DNA from: an uncultured Leptolyngbya sp.
Lineage (GTDB): Bacteria > Cyanobacteriota > Cyanobacteriia > Phormidesmidales > Phormidesmidaceae
DNA: 27,194 nt
Assembly: GCA_937899365.1 (NCBI GenBank)
Contig: CALBPH010000409.1
Coordinates: forward strand, 1 to 27,194
Direction of reading: 5' to 3'
A program made the translations under genes and the position numbers. The notes under the pieces were generated by a model. The model saw only the letters and a list, made by a program, of their open reading frames with translations. It was not told where the DNA came from and ran no database searches. Every line of letters starts with the position of its first letter. Positions within the stretch are counted from its first letter, which is position 1. Below, piece by piece: positions 6,940-15,900 of this stretch.

Positions 6940-8937
6940 ATGGCTGTCGCAACCCAATCTCTTGAAACGCAGTGTATAAATGCCATTCGGTTCTTGGCCA
7001 TTGATGCCGTTGAAAAGGCTAAATCTGGTCATCCTGGTTTGCCCATGGGAGCTGCGCCGATGGCGTTTGTTCTTTGGGACCAATTTATGCGCGTCAATCC
7101 CAAAAATCCTCAGTGGTTTAACCGAGATCGCTTTGTCCTATCTGCGGGTCATGGTTGCATGCTGCAGTATGCACTGCTGCACCTCACTGGTTTCGACAGT
7201 GTCAAAATCGAAGACATTAAGAACTTTCGCCAGTGGGGCGCTACCACACCTGGACACCCTGAGAACTTTGAAACTCCTGGTATTGAAGTGACTACCGGTC
7301 CCTTGGGACAGGGTATTTGTAACGGTGTGGGTCTGGCCATGGCAGAGGCTCATTTGGCCGCTCGCTTTAACAAGCCTGATTGCACGCTTGTTGATCACTA
7401 TACTTATGTGATTTTGGGTGACGGTTGCAATATGGAAGGTGTTTCTGGTGAGGCATGTTCCCTGGCGGGTCACTTGGGTCTGGGTAAGCTGATTGCCCTC
7501 TATGACGACAACCATATTTCCATCGATGGTTCCACGGATATCGCCTTTACTGAAGATGTGAGCAAGCGCTTTGAAGCCTATGGCTGGCATGTGCTGCATG
7601 TAGAGGATGGCAACACTGATTTAGATTCAATTGCCAAAGCCATCGAAGCAGCTAAGCAGGTGACCGACAAACCCACCATGATTAAGGTGACCACCACAAT
7701 TGGTTATGGTTCTCCTAATATGGCTGACACCTCCGGTGTGCATGGTGCGGCTCTAGGTGATACAGAGATTGACCTGACCCGTAAGAATTTGGGTTGGGAG
7801 CATGCTCCTTTCGAAATTCCTGCGGATGTACTCACTCGTTTCCGTCAGGCGGTCGAAAAGGGCGCCAGTGCTGAAGCTGAGTGGAACCAGACCTTGGCCA
7901 CCTACCGTCCTAAGAACGCTGAAGCAGCGGCCTTGTTTGAGCGCATGCTTTCTGGTGAACTGCCGGCTAACTGGGCTGATGCACTACCGACCTATGCACC
8001 TGGCGATAAGGCCATTGCCACCCGTAAAACATCAGAAGCCACATTAAATGCTCTGGCTCCGGCTGTGCCTGAACTGGTGGGTGGTTCCGCTGACCTAGCC
8101 AAGTCCAACAACACCCTGATGAAGATCTCCGGCGACTTCCAAAAGGGAGCCTATGAGAATCGCAACCTTCGTTTCGGTGTGCGTGAGCACGGCATGGGCG
8201 CTATCTGTAATGGTATTGCGCTGCACAATTCAGGTCTGATTCCTTACTGTGCCACCTTCCTGGTATTCGCTGACTATATGCGGGCAGCGATTCGCCTATC
8301 GGCCCTATCCGAGGCGGGTGTTCTCTATGTTATGACCCATGACTCCATCGCCTTGTGTGAAGATGGTCCCACCCACCAGCCAGTGGAGACGATCGCGTCC
8401 CTGCGGGCAATTCCTAACCTCTATGTGATTCGTCCGGCGGATGGCAATGAGACTTCGGGGGCCTATAAGGTTGCGATCGCAAGCCGCAAGACGCCCACAC
8501 TGATGGCATTCTCACGTCAGAACCTGCCGCAGCTAGAAGGCAGCTCCATCGACGCTGTTGCCAAGGGTGCCTACGTCATTTCCGATGATGCCGGCGCTGA
8601 TCTAATTTTGATTGGTACAGGTAGTGAAGTTGCTCTTTGTCTCGAGGCTGCCAAGGAACTGCGCGCTGCAGGTAAAAAAGTTCGTGTTGTTTCCATGCCC
8701 TGCTGGGAACTGTTCGATGCCCAAGACGCCTCCTATAAGGAGTCAGTTCTACCCAAGGCGGTTACAAAGCGCCTGGTCGTCGAAGCCGGTATCGAAATGG
8801 GCTGGGGCAAGTACTACGGTGCCGAAGGGGACATGATTAGCGTTTCTGGCTTTGGTGCGTCTGCACCGGGCGGTCGCATCATGCAAGAGTATGGTTACAC
8901 CGTAGATAACGTGGTTGCTCGCGCCAACGCTCTCTAA
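6940..8937 (+). CDS. tkt: Transketolase
   Basis: A thiamine-diphosphate enzyme that moves two-carbon ketol units in the Calvin cycle and pentose phosphate pathway. The protein has 665 residues, normal for the family. Family landmarks appear in order: KSGHPGLPMGAAPMAFVLW, the GHPE segment, TGPLGQGICNGVGLAMAE, the ThDP/metal motif GDGCNMEGVSGEACSLAGH, the pyrimidine-domain motif FGVREHGMGAICNGIALH, MTHDSIALCEDGPTHQPVE and the C-terminal GTGSEVALCLEAA. A longer frame opens at 6817, but the ATG at 6940 gives MAVATQSLETQCINAIRFLA, the usual cyanobacterial N-terminus, with GGAAG just upstream. Followed by a strong hairpin at 9028-9071. Confidence 0.98.
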   Translation: MAVATQSLETQCINAIRFLAIDAVEKAKSGHPGLPMGAAPMAFVLWDQFMRVNPKNPQWFNRDRFVLSAGHGCMLQYALLHLTGFDSVKIEDIKNFRQWGATTPGHPENFETPGIEVTTGPLGQGICNGVGLAMAEAHLAARFNKPDCTLVDHYTYVILGDGCNMEGVSGEACSLAGHLGLGKLIALYDDNHISIDGSTDIAFTEDVSKRFEAYGWHVLHVEDGNTDLDSIAKAIEAAKQVTDKPTMIKVTTTIGYGSPNMADTSGVHGAALGDTEIDLTRKNLGWEHAPFEIPADVLTRFRQAVEKGASAEAEWNQTLATYRPKNAEAAALFERMLSGELPANWADALPTYAPGDKAIATRKTSEATLNALAPAVPELVGGSADLAKSNNTLMKISGDFQKGAYENRNLRFGVREHGMGAICNGIALHNSGLIPYCATFLVFADYMRAAIRLSALSEAGVLYVMTHDSIALCEDGPTHQPVETIASLRAIPNLYVIRPADGNETSGAYKVAIASRKTPTLMAFSRQNLPQLEGSSIDAVAKGAYVISDDAGADLILIGTGSEVALCLEAAKELRAAGKKVRVVSMPCWELFDAQDASYKESVLPKAVTKRLVVEAGIEMGWGKYYGAEGDMISVSGFGASAPGGRIMQEYGYTVDNVVARANAL

Positions 8938-9027
8938 TCTAATCATCAAATGGTGTGGGGTACTTTTTGCGAGTGCTCTGCGCTGTTTGTTCGATGGCAA
9001 TCAGAGTCCAAATCGCTAACCATAACA

Positions 9028-9071
9028 AACACAAACCCTTCAGGAACCAAAGTTCCTGAAGGGTTTGTGTT
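9028..9071. terminator. Perfect 20-bp hairpin between convergent tkt and secG
   Basis: The arms 9028-9047 and 9052-9071 pair perfectly over 20 bp around the four-base loop CAAA. The right arm is G+T-rich (GGGTTTGTGTT) and the left arm gives the same on the other strand, so it can end transcription both ways. There is no pure T-run, so it is not a textbook rho-independent terminator. Its position between two convergent genes supports the terminator role. Confidence 0.75.
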
Positions 9072-9156
9072 AGGACAATAAAGCTATGTCTGAGCTATGA
9101 CAAACGGCCCAAATTTAGCCCCAATTTATCAAATCTTGAAGTCTTAGATCGTCGCA

Positions 9157-9504
9157 TTACTCAGTCGCTTCGCCCGGTGTTTCGGGTGAACTTAAACCCG
9201 AGGGGATAGTCTCAACAGCAGGCACACTTTCTTCAATGGGGACAGAGTCGACAGGCGCGGGCAACTCAGACACCGAATTGCCAAGCCAGCCAGCGCTCAG
9301 AATAACCGTAATCCCCATAAACAAAATAGTCAGAAGCCATGTGGCACGATTTAGAGCTGTCTCAGCACTCTTAGTGCTAGTAAACATCTGGGCCTGCCCA
9401 CCAAGGGCACCAAGACCATCGCCTTTGGGGCTATGAAATAGCACCAAAATGATCAACCCAATGGCAGACACTAGCCACACCACCTGTAAAACCGATATTA
9501 CCAT
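9157..9504 (-). CDS. secG: Preprotein translocase subunit SecG
   Basis: Small membrane subunit of the SecYEG channel. Two membrane helices (about 4-24 and 52-73) flank the conserved loop LFHSPKGDGLGALGGQAQMFTSTKSAE, close to the cyanobacterial SecG consensus. The longest frame starts at a TTG at 9549, but the ATG at 9504 gives MVISVLQVVWLVSAIG, the family N-terminus, so I use it (115 residues). After the second helix comes an unusual tail of about 35 residues rich in Pro, Glu and Ser; typical cyanobacterial SecG ends soon after helix 2. It lies 123 bp downstream of gpmI on the same strand. Confidence 0.93.
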   Translation of the reverse strand: MVISVLQVVWLVSAIGLIILVLFHSPKGDGLGALGGQAQMFTSTKSAETALNRATWLLTILFMGITVILSAGWLGNSVSELPAPVDSVPIEESVPAVETIPSGLSSPETPGEATE

Positions 9505-9627
9505 TGCAATTAGTCCGACTATTCCGTAGAGCGACGTATGGGCGTTCAAAGGATAAACCCTTAAACGCTAGCGCCAAACCATGGTACCTCAGGGCATGAT
9601 GCCATGGCCAACCAACTAAAACGATAC

Positions 9628-11226
9628 CTAAAGCGATACCTTGACCGGTGTCCGGTTACGCTTCACGTCAACGCGGGCCGGTCCAATCATAGACTTGCCC
9701 GTCATCTCCTTTGGCTGGGGTAGATTGAGAATTTCTAGAATCGTTGGTGCAACATCCGCTAAACAGCCATTTGGTCTCAGTTCAACGTCACAACCACGCC
9801 CTGGAATTTTTAACCGCTCACCCTCAACCAAAATGAATGGCACTGGATTGGTGGTGTGGGCAGTCCAAGGTCGGCCCTCCTCATCCCACATACATTCAGC
9901 ATTGCCATGGTCCGCAATGATAATTGTGGTGCCCCCAGCCTGACCGATGGCATCGAGCAAACGACCCAATTGCACATCAACCGATTCCAGAGCCTGAATA
10001 GTTGCCTCCATATTGCCCGTATGCCCAACCATATCTGGATTGGCATAGTTAATGACAATAAGACCATACTTACCTTTGCTAACCGCAGTAATAGCAGTGT
10101 CGGTGACAGCTTTGACCGACATGGCAGGGGCCTTGTCATAGGTGGCTACTTGAGGGCTAGAGACTAGCTCACGATCTTCTCCATCAAAGGGGTCCTCACG
10201 ACCACCGTTAAAGAAATAGGTGACATGGGCATATTTTTCAGTCTCCGCTGTGCGAAACTGCTTCAGCCCGTGATCGGCGACGACCTCTCCCAAAATGTTG
10301 CTCAGGTTTTGGGGTTCAAATGCAACTTGTACAGGCATTGAGCCGTCATACTGAGTCATTGTGACAAAGTTTAGGGGGGTGATTGGTTGTCGGTTGAACC
10401 CCTTAAAGTCAGGATCTACAAAGGCTTGGGTAAGCTGACGAGCCCGATCTGGCCGAAAATTGAAGAAAATAATGCCATCGTTCGAGGCAACAGTGCCGGG
10501 CGCTAAACGCACCGGTTCAATAAACTCATCAGTAATATCATTTTCATAGGAGGCTTGGATCGCGTCTAGTGCAGTCAGATCCGCGGCGATACTCGACTCT
10601 GTCATCACCCTATAAACTTTCTCAACCCGTTCCCAGCGGTGGTCGCGATCCATCGCATAATAACGACCGCTCAGGGTAACAATCTGTCCAACCCCATGCT
10701 GTTCTATATGCTGCTCCAGTTTCTGGATAGCCGATTTAGCTGCTGTAGGCTGAGTGTCACGTCCATCCGTAATGGCGTGAATACACACATCTTGAATATC
10801 TTGAGCTTTGGCCATGTCTAATAGGCCTAACAGATGATTCAGATGTGAATGGACGCCGCCTTCTGAGCAAAGACCTACTAGATGAAGTTTGCCGCCGTTG
10901 TAGCGTACTTGTTGACACACATTAAGCAGAGCCTGATTCTCTTGAATGGAGCCATCTTCCACTGCGTCCGAAATGCGAACAAGCTCTTGGGGAACGATGC
11001 GACCCGCGCCAATATTTAGGTGCCCTACTTCGGAGTTACCCATTTGACCGTCGGGCAGGCCCACGTCTTTACCTGACGTCTGAATCAAGGTGTGTGGGTA
11101 GGCAGCCCAGAGGCTATCGATGATGGGGGTCCTTGCATTTTTGATTGCATTCCCATTGTCATCATCACGATGGCCCCATCCGTCTAGGATGACGAGCACC
11201 ATTGGAGAAACAGACTCCTGTGCCAT
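9628..11226 (-). CDS. gpmI: 2,3-bisphosphoglycerate-independent phosphoglycerate mutase
   Basis: Interconverts 3- and 2-phosphoglycerate through a phosphoserine intermediate using two metal ions. The 532-residue length is normal. LVILDGWG provides metal ligand Asp15, and GQMGNSEVGHLNIGAGR contains the catalytic Ser65. The inserted phosphotransferase domain has CSEGGVHSHLNHLLGLLDMA and HAITDGRDTQP. The C-terminal phosphatase-like part has INYANPDMVGHTGN and IIADHGNAECM. AAGGAT lies about 10 bases before the ATG. secG follows on the same strand, so they are probably co-transcribed. A 660-bp region without genes lies upstream. Confidence 0.97.
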   Translation of the reverse strand: MAQESVSPMVLVILDGWGHRDDDNGNAIKNARTPIIDSLWAAYPHTLIQTSGKDVGLPDGQMGNSEVGHLNIGAGRIVPQELVRISDAVEDGSIQENQALLNVCQQVRYNGGKLHLVGLCSEGGVHSHLNHLLGLLDMAKAQDIQDVCIHAITDGRDTQPTAAKSAIQKLEQHIEQHGVGQIVTLSGRYYAMDRDHRWERVEKVYRVMTESSIAADLTALDAIQASYENDITDEFIEPVRLAPGTVASNDGIIFFNFRPDRARQLTQAFVDPDFKGFNRQPITPLNFVTMTQYDGSMPVQVAFEPQNLSNILGEVVADHGLKQFRTAETEKYAHVTYFFNGGREDPFDGEDRELVSSPQVATYDKAPAMSVKAVTDTAITAVSKGKYGLIVINYANPDMVGHTGNMEATIQALESVDVQLGRLLDAIGQAGGTTIIIADHGNAECMWDEEGRPWTAHTTNPVPFILVEGERLKIPGRGCDVELRPNGCLADVAPTILEILNLPQPKEMTGKSMIGPARVDVKRNRTPVKVSL

Positions 11227-11886
11227 ACTTACAAATCCTTTTTGTGACTATGAACGACTGTGCCTAACATTTGCCTAGCGAGATCATATCACCCGCGCTT
11301 TCCCAATTATTAAGGTTTTCTTAATAATTGCTCATCAGCCGGGTAAGCGACTCACGGAGTATTAAACAAAAATATCAAGTAAAACCCCAGTATTTATCCC
11401 TGGTTAACTATGTGCTGTAGCCATCACTGAACATGCATTGTGGCTCTCTAGATAAATGCTATCAGCTGTTAAGAATTAACTAAAATGCAGTCCCTTGCTT
11501 TCTTCGAATTGGGTGATACCTAACGTGCTAGTGAATGAGCTAGCCCACAGCAATCGTAATGACTGTCAGTTTACTTTTAACCGTTTCTGATTTAAGGGAT
11601 AGACTGATCGATTAGACGCAGTCTATGGCAACATCTTCCAGATAAAAGTCATCCTGAGTGTCAGCAACACCTAGTTTTATATCTGAGCAATCCCGCTGAT
11701 AACCACTAATAGTAATGGCTGCATGTTACCCACAGGTATCCTAAGCAAGAATGCTCAACCTATACCTAAGTCTAGTTTGAGTTATTAAATAATTATCAGA
11801 AGTATAGAAAGGCTTTGGGAGCACAGCAAGAAAATATATAGTTTGCTGTTGACTGCCGGCCTTACGGACATTGCCTGAAGTAGACA
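11227..11886. other. 660-bp region without a recognisable gene, upstream of gpmI
   Basis: AT-rich, with many stops in all frames; only frames under 20 codons begin with ATG where I translated it. It must hold the gpmI promoter (minus). A perfect inverted repeat AATTATTAAG-GTTTT-CTTAATAATT lies at 11305-11329, about 80-100 bp before the gpmI start. Just downstream of the ABC-F stop, ACAGCAA/TTGCTGT (11823-11829 and 11843-11849) forms a 7-bp stem without a T-tract, possibly the 3' end of that transcript. Confidence 0.5.
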
Positions 11887-13608
11887 CTAGCTTTTCTTTT
11901 TTGCAGAAGCTTTGGCTTTTTGCTTATCCTTCTGTTTTTGGCGTTTAGCAGCTGTTTTAGCAGCTCGTTCAGCTTCTAGCTTTTCTAACTTGGCGCGCTC
12001 TTTTTCCTGGGCTATTTTCTCTAAATAGTAGCTATAATCGCCACGATACAAACGCAGTTCACCCTCTCGGATTTCAACTATCTTATTAGCGACCTGGGAG
12101 ATGAAAAATCGATCGTGGGAAACAATTAGAACGGTCCCGTCATATTGTTTGAGGGCTGACTCCAGCATCTCTTTGGCGGGTATATCCAAATGGTTGGTGG
12201 GCTCGTCAAGAATTAAAAGATTGGCTGGGGCCAATAACATTTTGGCCAGTGCTAAACGTGCTTTCTCTCCTCCACTGAGGGCTGTGACTGGCTTTCGCAC
12301 CATATCGCCGCTAAACAGAAACCGACCCAGAAGTGTACGCACCTCTTCATTTTTCCAGGTGGGCACTTCATCGTGGATGGTGGCCATCACCGTTTTATGA
12401 AGGTCTAGGGCTTCGGCTTGGTTTTGCTCAAAATAGCTGGGAATGACGTTGTGCTCCCCCAGGGTGGCGGCGCCTTCAATGGGAGCTTCTAGACCCATGA
12501 TTAGACGCAGCAGGGTGGATTTGCCTGCGCCATTGGGACCGACAAACGCAATGCGATCGCCACGCTCTATCAGTAATTCTGCGCCTAAAAATAGAATGTT
12601 GTCGCCATAGGTGTGGGTGAGTTCACTGATTTGAACCACCTCTCGACCGCTGCGAGGAGCCGGTGGAAACTTAAACTGTAAACCTTTGACATCAGCAATG
12701 GGAGCGTCAACTAGTTCGATTTTTTCTAGCTGCTTTTCCCGACTTTTAGCCTGGGTACTGCGGGTGGCGCTGGCTCGGAATCGATCGACAAAGGTTTGCT
12801 GCTTAGCAATTTCCTTTTGCTGGCGGTCAAACGTGGCCTGTTGAGCTACCTTTGCTTCTGCTTTTTGGGCGAGGTAAGCGCTGTAGTTACCTAGGTAGGT
12901 GGTGGATACCCCCCGTTCGGTTTCTACAATCTGGGAGCAAAGGCGATCGAGAAACTCACGGTCATGGGAAACAATCACCATGGGGGTGGTTAAGCTTTTG
13001 AGGTAGCTTTCGAGCCATTCAATGGTTTCTAGGTCCAGGTGGTTGGTGGGCTCGTCGAGGAGCAGCAGGTCCGGGGCTTTAAGCATGACCTTACCCAAGC
13101 CCATGCGCATCTGCCAGCCGCCGCTAAAGGAGCTGACTAGACGCTCGCCATCGTCGTTGTGAAAGCCCATCTCAGGCAGAATTTTTTCAATTTTTGATTC
13201 CAGACCGTAACCGTCTAGGGCTTCGAACTTTCGTTGTTCTCGGTCAAGTGCCTTGATGAGTTTATCCAATTCATCTGGGTTGGCACTTTCCATCTGAATG
13301 GGGATTTCCCCAAGCTTTTTCTGGACCGTATTGGCTTCTTTAAAGACGGTCCAAAATTCTTCGCGGACTGTGCGCCGAGGGTCTACTTCAAATTCTTGGT
13401 TGAGATAGCCAATGTGTAGCTCATTGGGGCGGATGACACTACCGGTAGTGGGCTCAATCTCTCCCATGATGATCTTGAGCTGTGTGGATTTGCCAGCTCC
13501 ATTCACCCCCACCAGACCAATGCGATTGCCTGGCTTTACTTCCCAGGTAACGTCTCGCAATACTTCGCCAGTGGGATAAACCTTAGTGATTTTTTCAAGA
13601 CGCAGCAT
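11887..13608 (-). CDS. ABC-F family ATPase (ribosome-associated type)
   Basis: A soluble protein with two ABC domains and no membrane part, as in the EttA/Uup/YdiF group that act on ribosomes during translation. Domain 1 has Walker A GVNGAGKST (34-42 of the 573-residue form), signature SFSGGWQMRMGLG and Walker B LLLLDEPTNHLD. Domain 2 has GPNGAGKST, LSGGEKARLALAKMLL and LLILDEPTNHLD. The interdomain linker is long and highly charged (KQLEKIELVDAP region), and the C-terminus is a Lys/Ala-rich coiled coil (AKRQKQKDKQKAKASAKKKS). The longest frame starts at 13626, but the ATG at 13608 (MLRLEKITKVYPTGEVL) places the first strand as in other members. The subfamily and exact role cannot be settled by eye. 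Confidence 0.93.
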   Translation of the reverse strand: MLRLEKITKVYPTGEVLRDVTWEVKPGNRIGLVGVNGAGKSTQLKIIMGEIEPTTGSVIRPNELHIGYLNQEFEVDPRRTVREEFWTVFKEANTVQKKLGEIPIQMESANPDELDKLIKALDREQRKFEALDGYGLESKIEKILPEMGFHNDDGERLVSSFSGGWQMRMGLGKVMLKAPDLLLLDEPTNHLDLETIEWLESYLKSLTTPMVIVSHDREFLDRLCSQIVETERGVSTTYLGNYSAYLAQKAEAKVAQQATFDRQQKEIAKQQTFVDRFRASATRSTQAKSREKQLEKIELVDAPIADVKGLQFKFPPAPRSGREVVQISELTHTYGDNILFLGAELLIERGDRIAFVGPNGAGKSTLLRLIMGLEAPIEGAATLGEHNVIPSYFEQNQAEALDLHKTVMATIHDEVPTWKNEEVRTLLGRFLFSGDMVRKPVTALSGGEKARLALAKMLLAPANLLILDEPTNHLDIPAKEMLESALKQYDGTVLIVSHDRFFISQVANKIVEIREGELRLYRGDYSYYLEKIAQEKERAKLEKLEAERAAKTAAKRQKQKDKQKAKASAKKKS

Positions 13609-13732
13609 AGCGAGTGGGATTATCAACGTTGAATGTGTTCATAAACTTTAACAAATATCAACGTCCACTTTGTTGGCTATGGGTTAAACCCTTGGCTCGG
13701 ACCATGGAGGTATTTCACTAGGGCCTATTGAT

Positions 13733-14458
13733 TTAAGGCAATAGAGGCGCTTCTGCAATATTCTCTAGCCCGATAGATTCCAGTAGCGTTTGCCAGTTTT
13801 CAATGGCCTGGATGTCGTTGGGTTGGGTTTGTAGGTGATCGCTCAGGGCGCGGGTGGTGTCAAACCAAAGGCTATTTTCAGCTGCGATCGCAGCTCGGTC
13901 TAGTCCTTCACTATTGGCCATAGCTTCTGCCAGTAGAGGGTCAGGCCTCAGCAGTTCGACAAATCCTTCAGCCATCATCACAGCGGTTGCATCATCAGAG
14001 CAGTAAACCTCCACGCTCCAGTAGTAATAGTTGTCGGCGCTGAGAGGGGCTAGGCCCACGGCGTTAGGCAGCTGTAGGGTGGCAATCCCCGCCGTTGAAC
14101 TAGGTACAAATGCTGTCTGATACACCGGCTGAAAGATGCCCTCGTCTTCACTCACCACTTCATACAGGTTGAACTCCACGTGGCTAGCATTGTTATTGGG
14201 CATATACCAATGAAATGCGGGGTATTGGTCCGTGGTGTAACCCAGGTCGTCGTCCGGAAATATAGACGTCAGCTGGGGAGCCTGAGGATCGCTAATACAG
14301 CTTGTGCTTGAAGGGGAGCGGGTACCGCCAGAAACTCTGATATTGGGAATACCACGGGGCGTTGGTTTATAACCAGGAAAGGCTTCGGCACTAGCGGCCA
14401 TAAACGTCAGCCCTAACGCCACCGGGGTTATGGTTGAGAAAATACTAAAAAATTTCAT
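13733..14458 (-). CDS. Secreted DUF928 protein
   Basis: Function unknown. An N-terminal signal peptide (hydrophobic core about 10-21) ends in ASAEA, with likely cleavage after Ala26. The mature part opens with RGIPNIRVSGGTRSP and has DQYPAFHWYMPNN and YYWSVEVYCSD, the pattern of DUF928, a family widespread in cyanobacteria and often found near CHAT-domain and TPR proteins; neither is visible here. The length of 241 residues is normal. It is divergent from the PsbP-like gene at 14554, with about 95 bp between the starts. The family assignment is from remembered motifs. Confidence 0.8.
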   Translation of the reverse strand: MKFFSIFSTITPVALGLTFMAASAEAFPGYKPTPRGIPNIRVSGGTRSPSSTSCISDPQAPQLTSIFPDDDLGYTTDQYPAFHWYMPNNNASHVEFNLYEVVSEDEGIFQPVYQTAFVPSSTAGIATLQLPNAVGLAPLSADNYYYWSVEVYCSDDATAVMMAEGFVELLRPDPLLAEAMANSEGLDRAAIAAENSLWFDTTRALSDHLQTQPNDIQAIENWQTLLESIGLENIAEAPLLP

Positions 14459-14553
14459 GGAAACCTGGGATGCGTGAGATTGGATTGATGCACTCAGATG
14501 ACTCGGAGCCTTAGGGATAATTGTTCAACGTAATAATTCAGACTCGAAACACC

Positions 14554-15171
14554 ATGGATTTTGATACTAAGCGGACCATCGGGCAATTGTTTCTAAGCAT
14601 GGGCGCTTTAGGGATCGTCCTAGCCACACCTGTGGTTGGGGGTGCGGCCACCATACAGGCTACAGAACAGCAACCGATTGATAGTAAAGCTAGAACCAAA
14701 TCGTTTAACAGCAAGCAAGAGCAGTCTACTGCCAGCGAACTTGAACGCTATGAAACCGCCAAATTTAGTGTGACCTACCCCAGGGGATGGCAGGCCAATG
14801 CCCAGGGAGAAGATGGCGTGGCAATTGTCAGTCTTGCCGATGGCGTCAATATGGCTATTCGCACCGACATTGTAATTCTCCGGGAAGATCCGCAGGTCGC
14901 CGTGCCGCAACGCTTAGATCAAATTGCGGCGGACGGATTGTCCGTACAGCGCTATTCTTTGGTTGCCATAGATGGACAGTCGGGGTTGCGTATTTGGTAT
15001 GAGCCGGAAGCAGGGCAGCAGGCTATCGCAACATTTGTTGGCTATGGTAATCAGCAGACGGTGGTCCTGACCAGTCAATATGCTCCAGATTCGATGGCCG
15101 AGCCTCTGGTGACCCAGATCCATGAGTCGTTTGTGAATCATTCAGTTACCCAAGCGGGTATTCCTGAGTAG
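14554..15171 (+). CDS. Exported PsbP-like (DUF1795-like) protein
   Basis: From the ATG at 14554 the product has 205 residues. It has a signal-like N-terminus (LFLSMGALGIVLATPVVGGAA), a Gln/Ser-rich low-complexity linker (about 35-65), then a domain beginning YETAKFSVTYPRGWQA. The F-S-V-x-Y-P-x-x-W opening, the central VNMAIRTDIVILRED and the terminal LTSQYAPDSMAEPLVTQIHESF fit the PsbP/DcrB fold seen in many small periplasmic or lumenal cyanobacterial proteins. It is too divergent to be called CyanoP itself. The longer frame from 14521 adds 11 residues without a ribosome binding site. The role is unknown. Confidence 0.65.
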   Translation: MDFDTKRTIGQLFLSMGALGIVLATPVVGGAATIQATEQQPIDSKARTKSFNSKQEQSTASELERYETAKFSVTYPRGWQANAQGEDGVAIVSLADGVNMAIRTDIVILREDPQVAVPQRLDQIAADGLSVQRYSLVAIDGQSGLRIWYEPEAGQQAIATFVGYGNQQTVVLTSQYAPDSMAEPLVTQIHESFVNHSVTQAGIPE

Positions 15172-15184
15172 GCGCGCGACTCAA

Positions 15185-15745
15185 CTACTGCCGTCGAGTG
15201 TAATAAGACACTTCCAAGTCGGCACACCAGCCGGCATTGGTGTTCTCATAGAGAAAAACGGCATCTACCCGAAAGTAGCGCCCGTCGTGAAAAATACAGT
15301 CACCAACACGGGGAATAATGGGATACATCGCAAACCATAGATAGTCGCGACTGGGCATGTTGGTGTTGGTGGGCATGGGGATTTTGGCCAACACTTGGAC
15401 CTTATAGCCACTGCCCGTATACCCAACGGTGGGTGGTGCTGATTTTGTAGCTGGCTGGCTAGCCCGTTTTCTTTTGGCGCTAGAACGGGATTTGTCAGCC
15501 GTTGGCTGAGATGAGGATTTTGTCGTTTTTTTGGTGGCTGGCTTGGTTGATTTTCTAGAGGAAACCGCAGAAGACGGCTCAACGGACGGCGGATCACTCA
15601 GTTTCTCTGGTGGACTTAACGATGATAAATCGCTCGAAGATTTACGCTGCTGCTTCGGTTTTGGTTCAGCTGAGGCCGGCGGCGTTTTTTTAGCTCCCTG
15701 CATAAAGGGATTACCAATAAACGGATTGCCTTGCGAATCAGCCAT
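15185..15745 (-). CDS. Uncharacterised protein: disordered basic N-terminus plus small C-terminal domain
   Basis: I do not recognise a named family. The 186 residues divide clearly. Residues 1-105 are low complexity, rich in Lys, Ser, Pro and Thr, with a doubled NPF motif at the start (GNPFIGNPFM). Residues 108-186 look folded: YKVQVLAKIPMPTNTNMPSR, then YLWFAMYPIIPRVGDCIFHDGRYFRVDAVFLYEN and a C-terminal DLEVSYYTRR. The phrase RVGDCIFHDGRYFRVDAV suggests a small beta-barrel, but that is inference. It is divergent from the AAA ATPase (155 bp between starts) and ends 13 bp from the convergent PsbP-like gene. Its codon use does not stand out. A similar C-terminal domain probably exists in other cyanobacteria. 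Confidence 0.75.
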   Translation of the reverse strand: MADSQGNPFIGNPFMQGAKKTPPASAEPKPKQQRKSSSDLSSLSPPEKLSDPPSVEPSSAVSSRKSTKPATKKTTKSSSQPTADKSRSSAKRKRASQPATKSAPPTVGYTGSGYKVQVLAKIPMPTNTNMPSRDYLWFAMYPIIPRVGDCIFHDGRYFRVDAVFLYENTNAGWCADLEVSYYTRRQ

Positions 15746-15900
15746 AGCGGCCCCCGGACTTTATTGTGGCTAACGTAGCATAGGTTGTTGAATTGCATCG
15801 AGAAACCCAAATTTTCCCATCGTTAACGGAAAACCGGTGCAAAATATAGTCCATGGGCGAGTGTTAGCCTGCCTAAGCCTTAACGTAGATACGCTTCAGC

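Noticed and set aside
9505..9549. TTG start for SecG
   Set aside because: It adds 15 residues absent from the family; the ATG at 9504 fits better.
11227..11886. Possible tRNA or other structured RNA gene
   Set aside because: I found no T-loop motif with matching acceptor stem here or elsewhere in the window.
14620..15141. Minus frames within the PsbP-like gene
   Set aside because: The plus frame has a signal peptide and domain pattern; the minus frames have neither.
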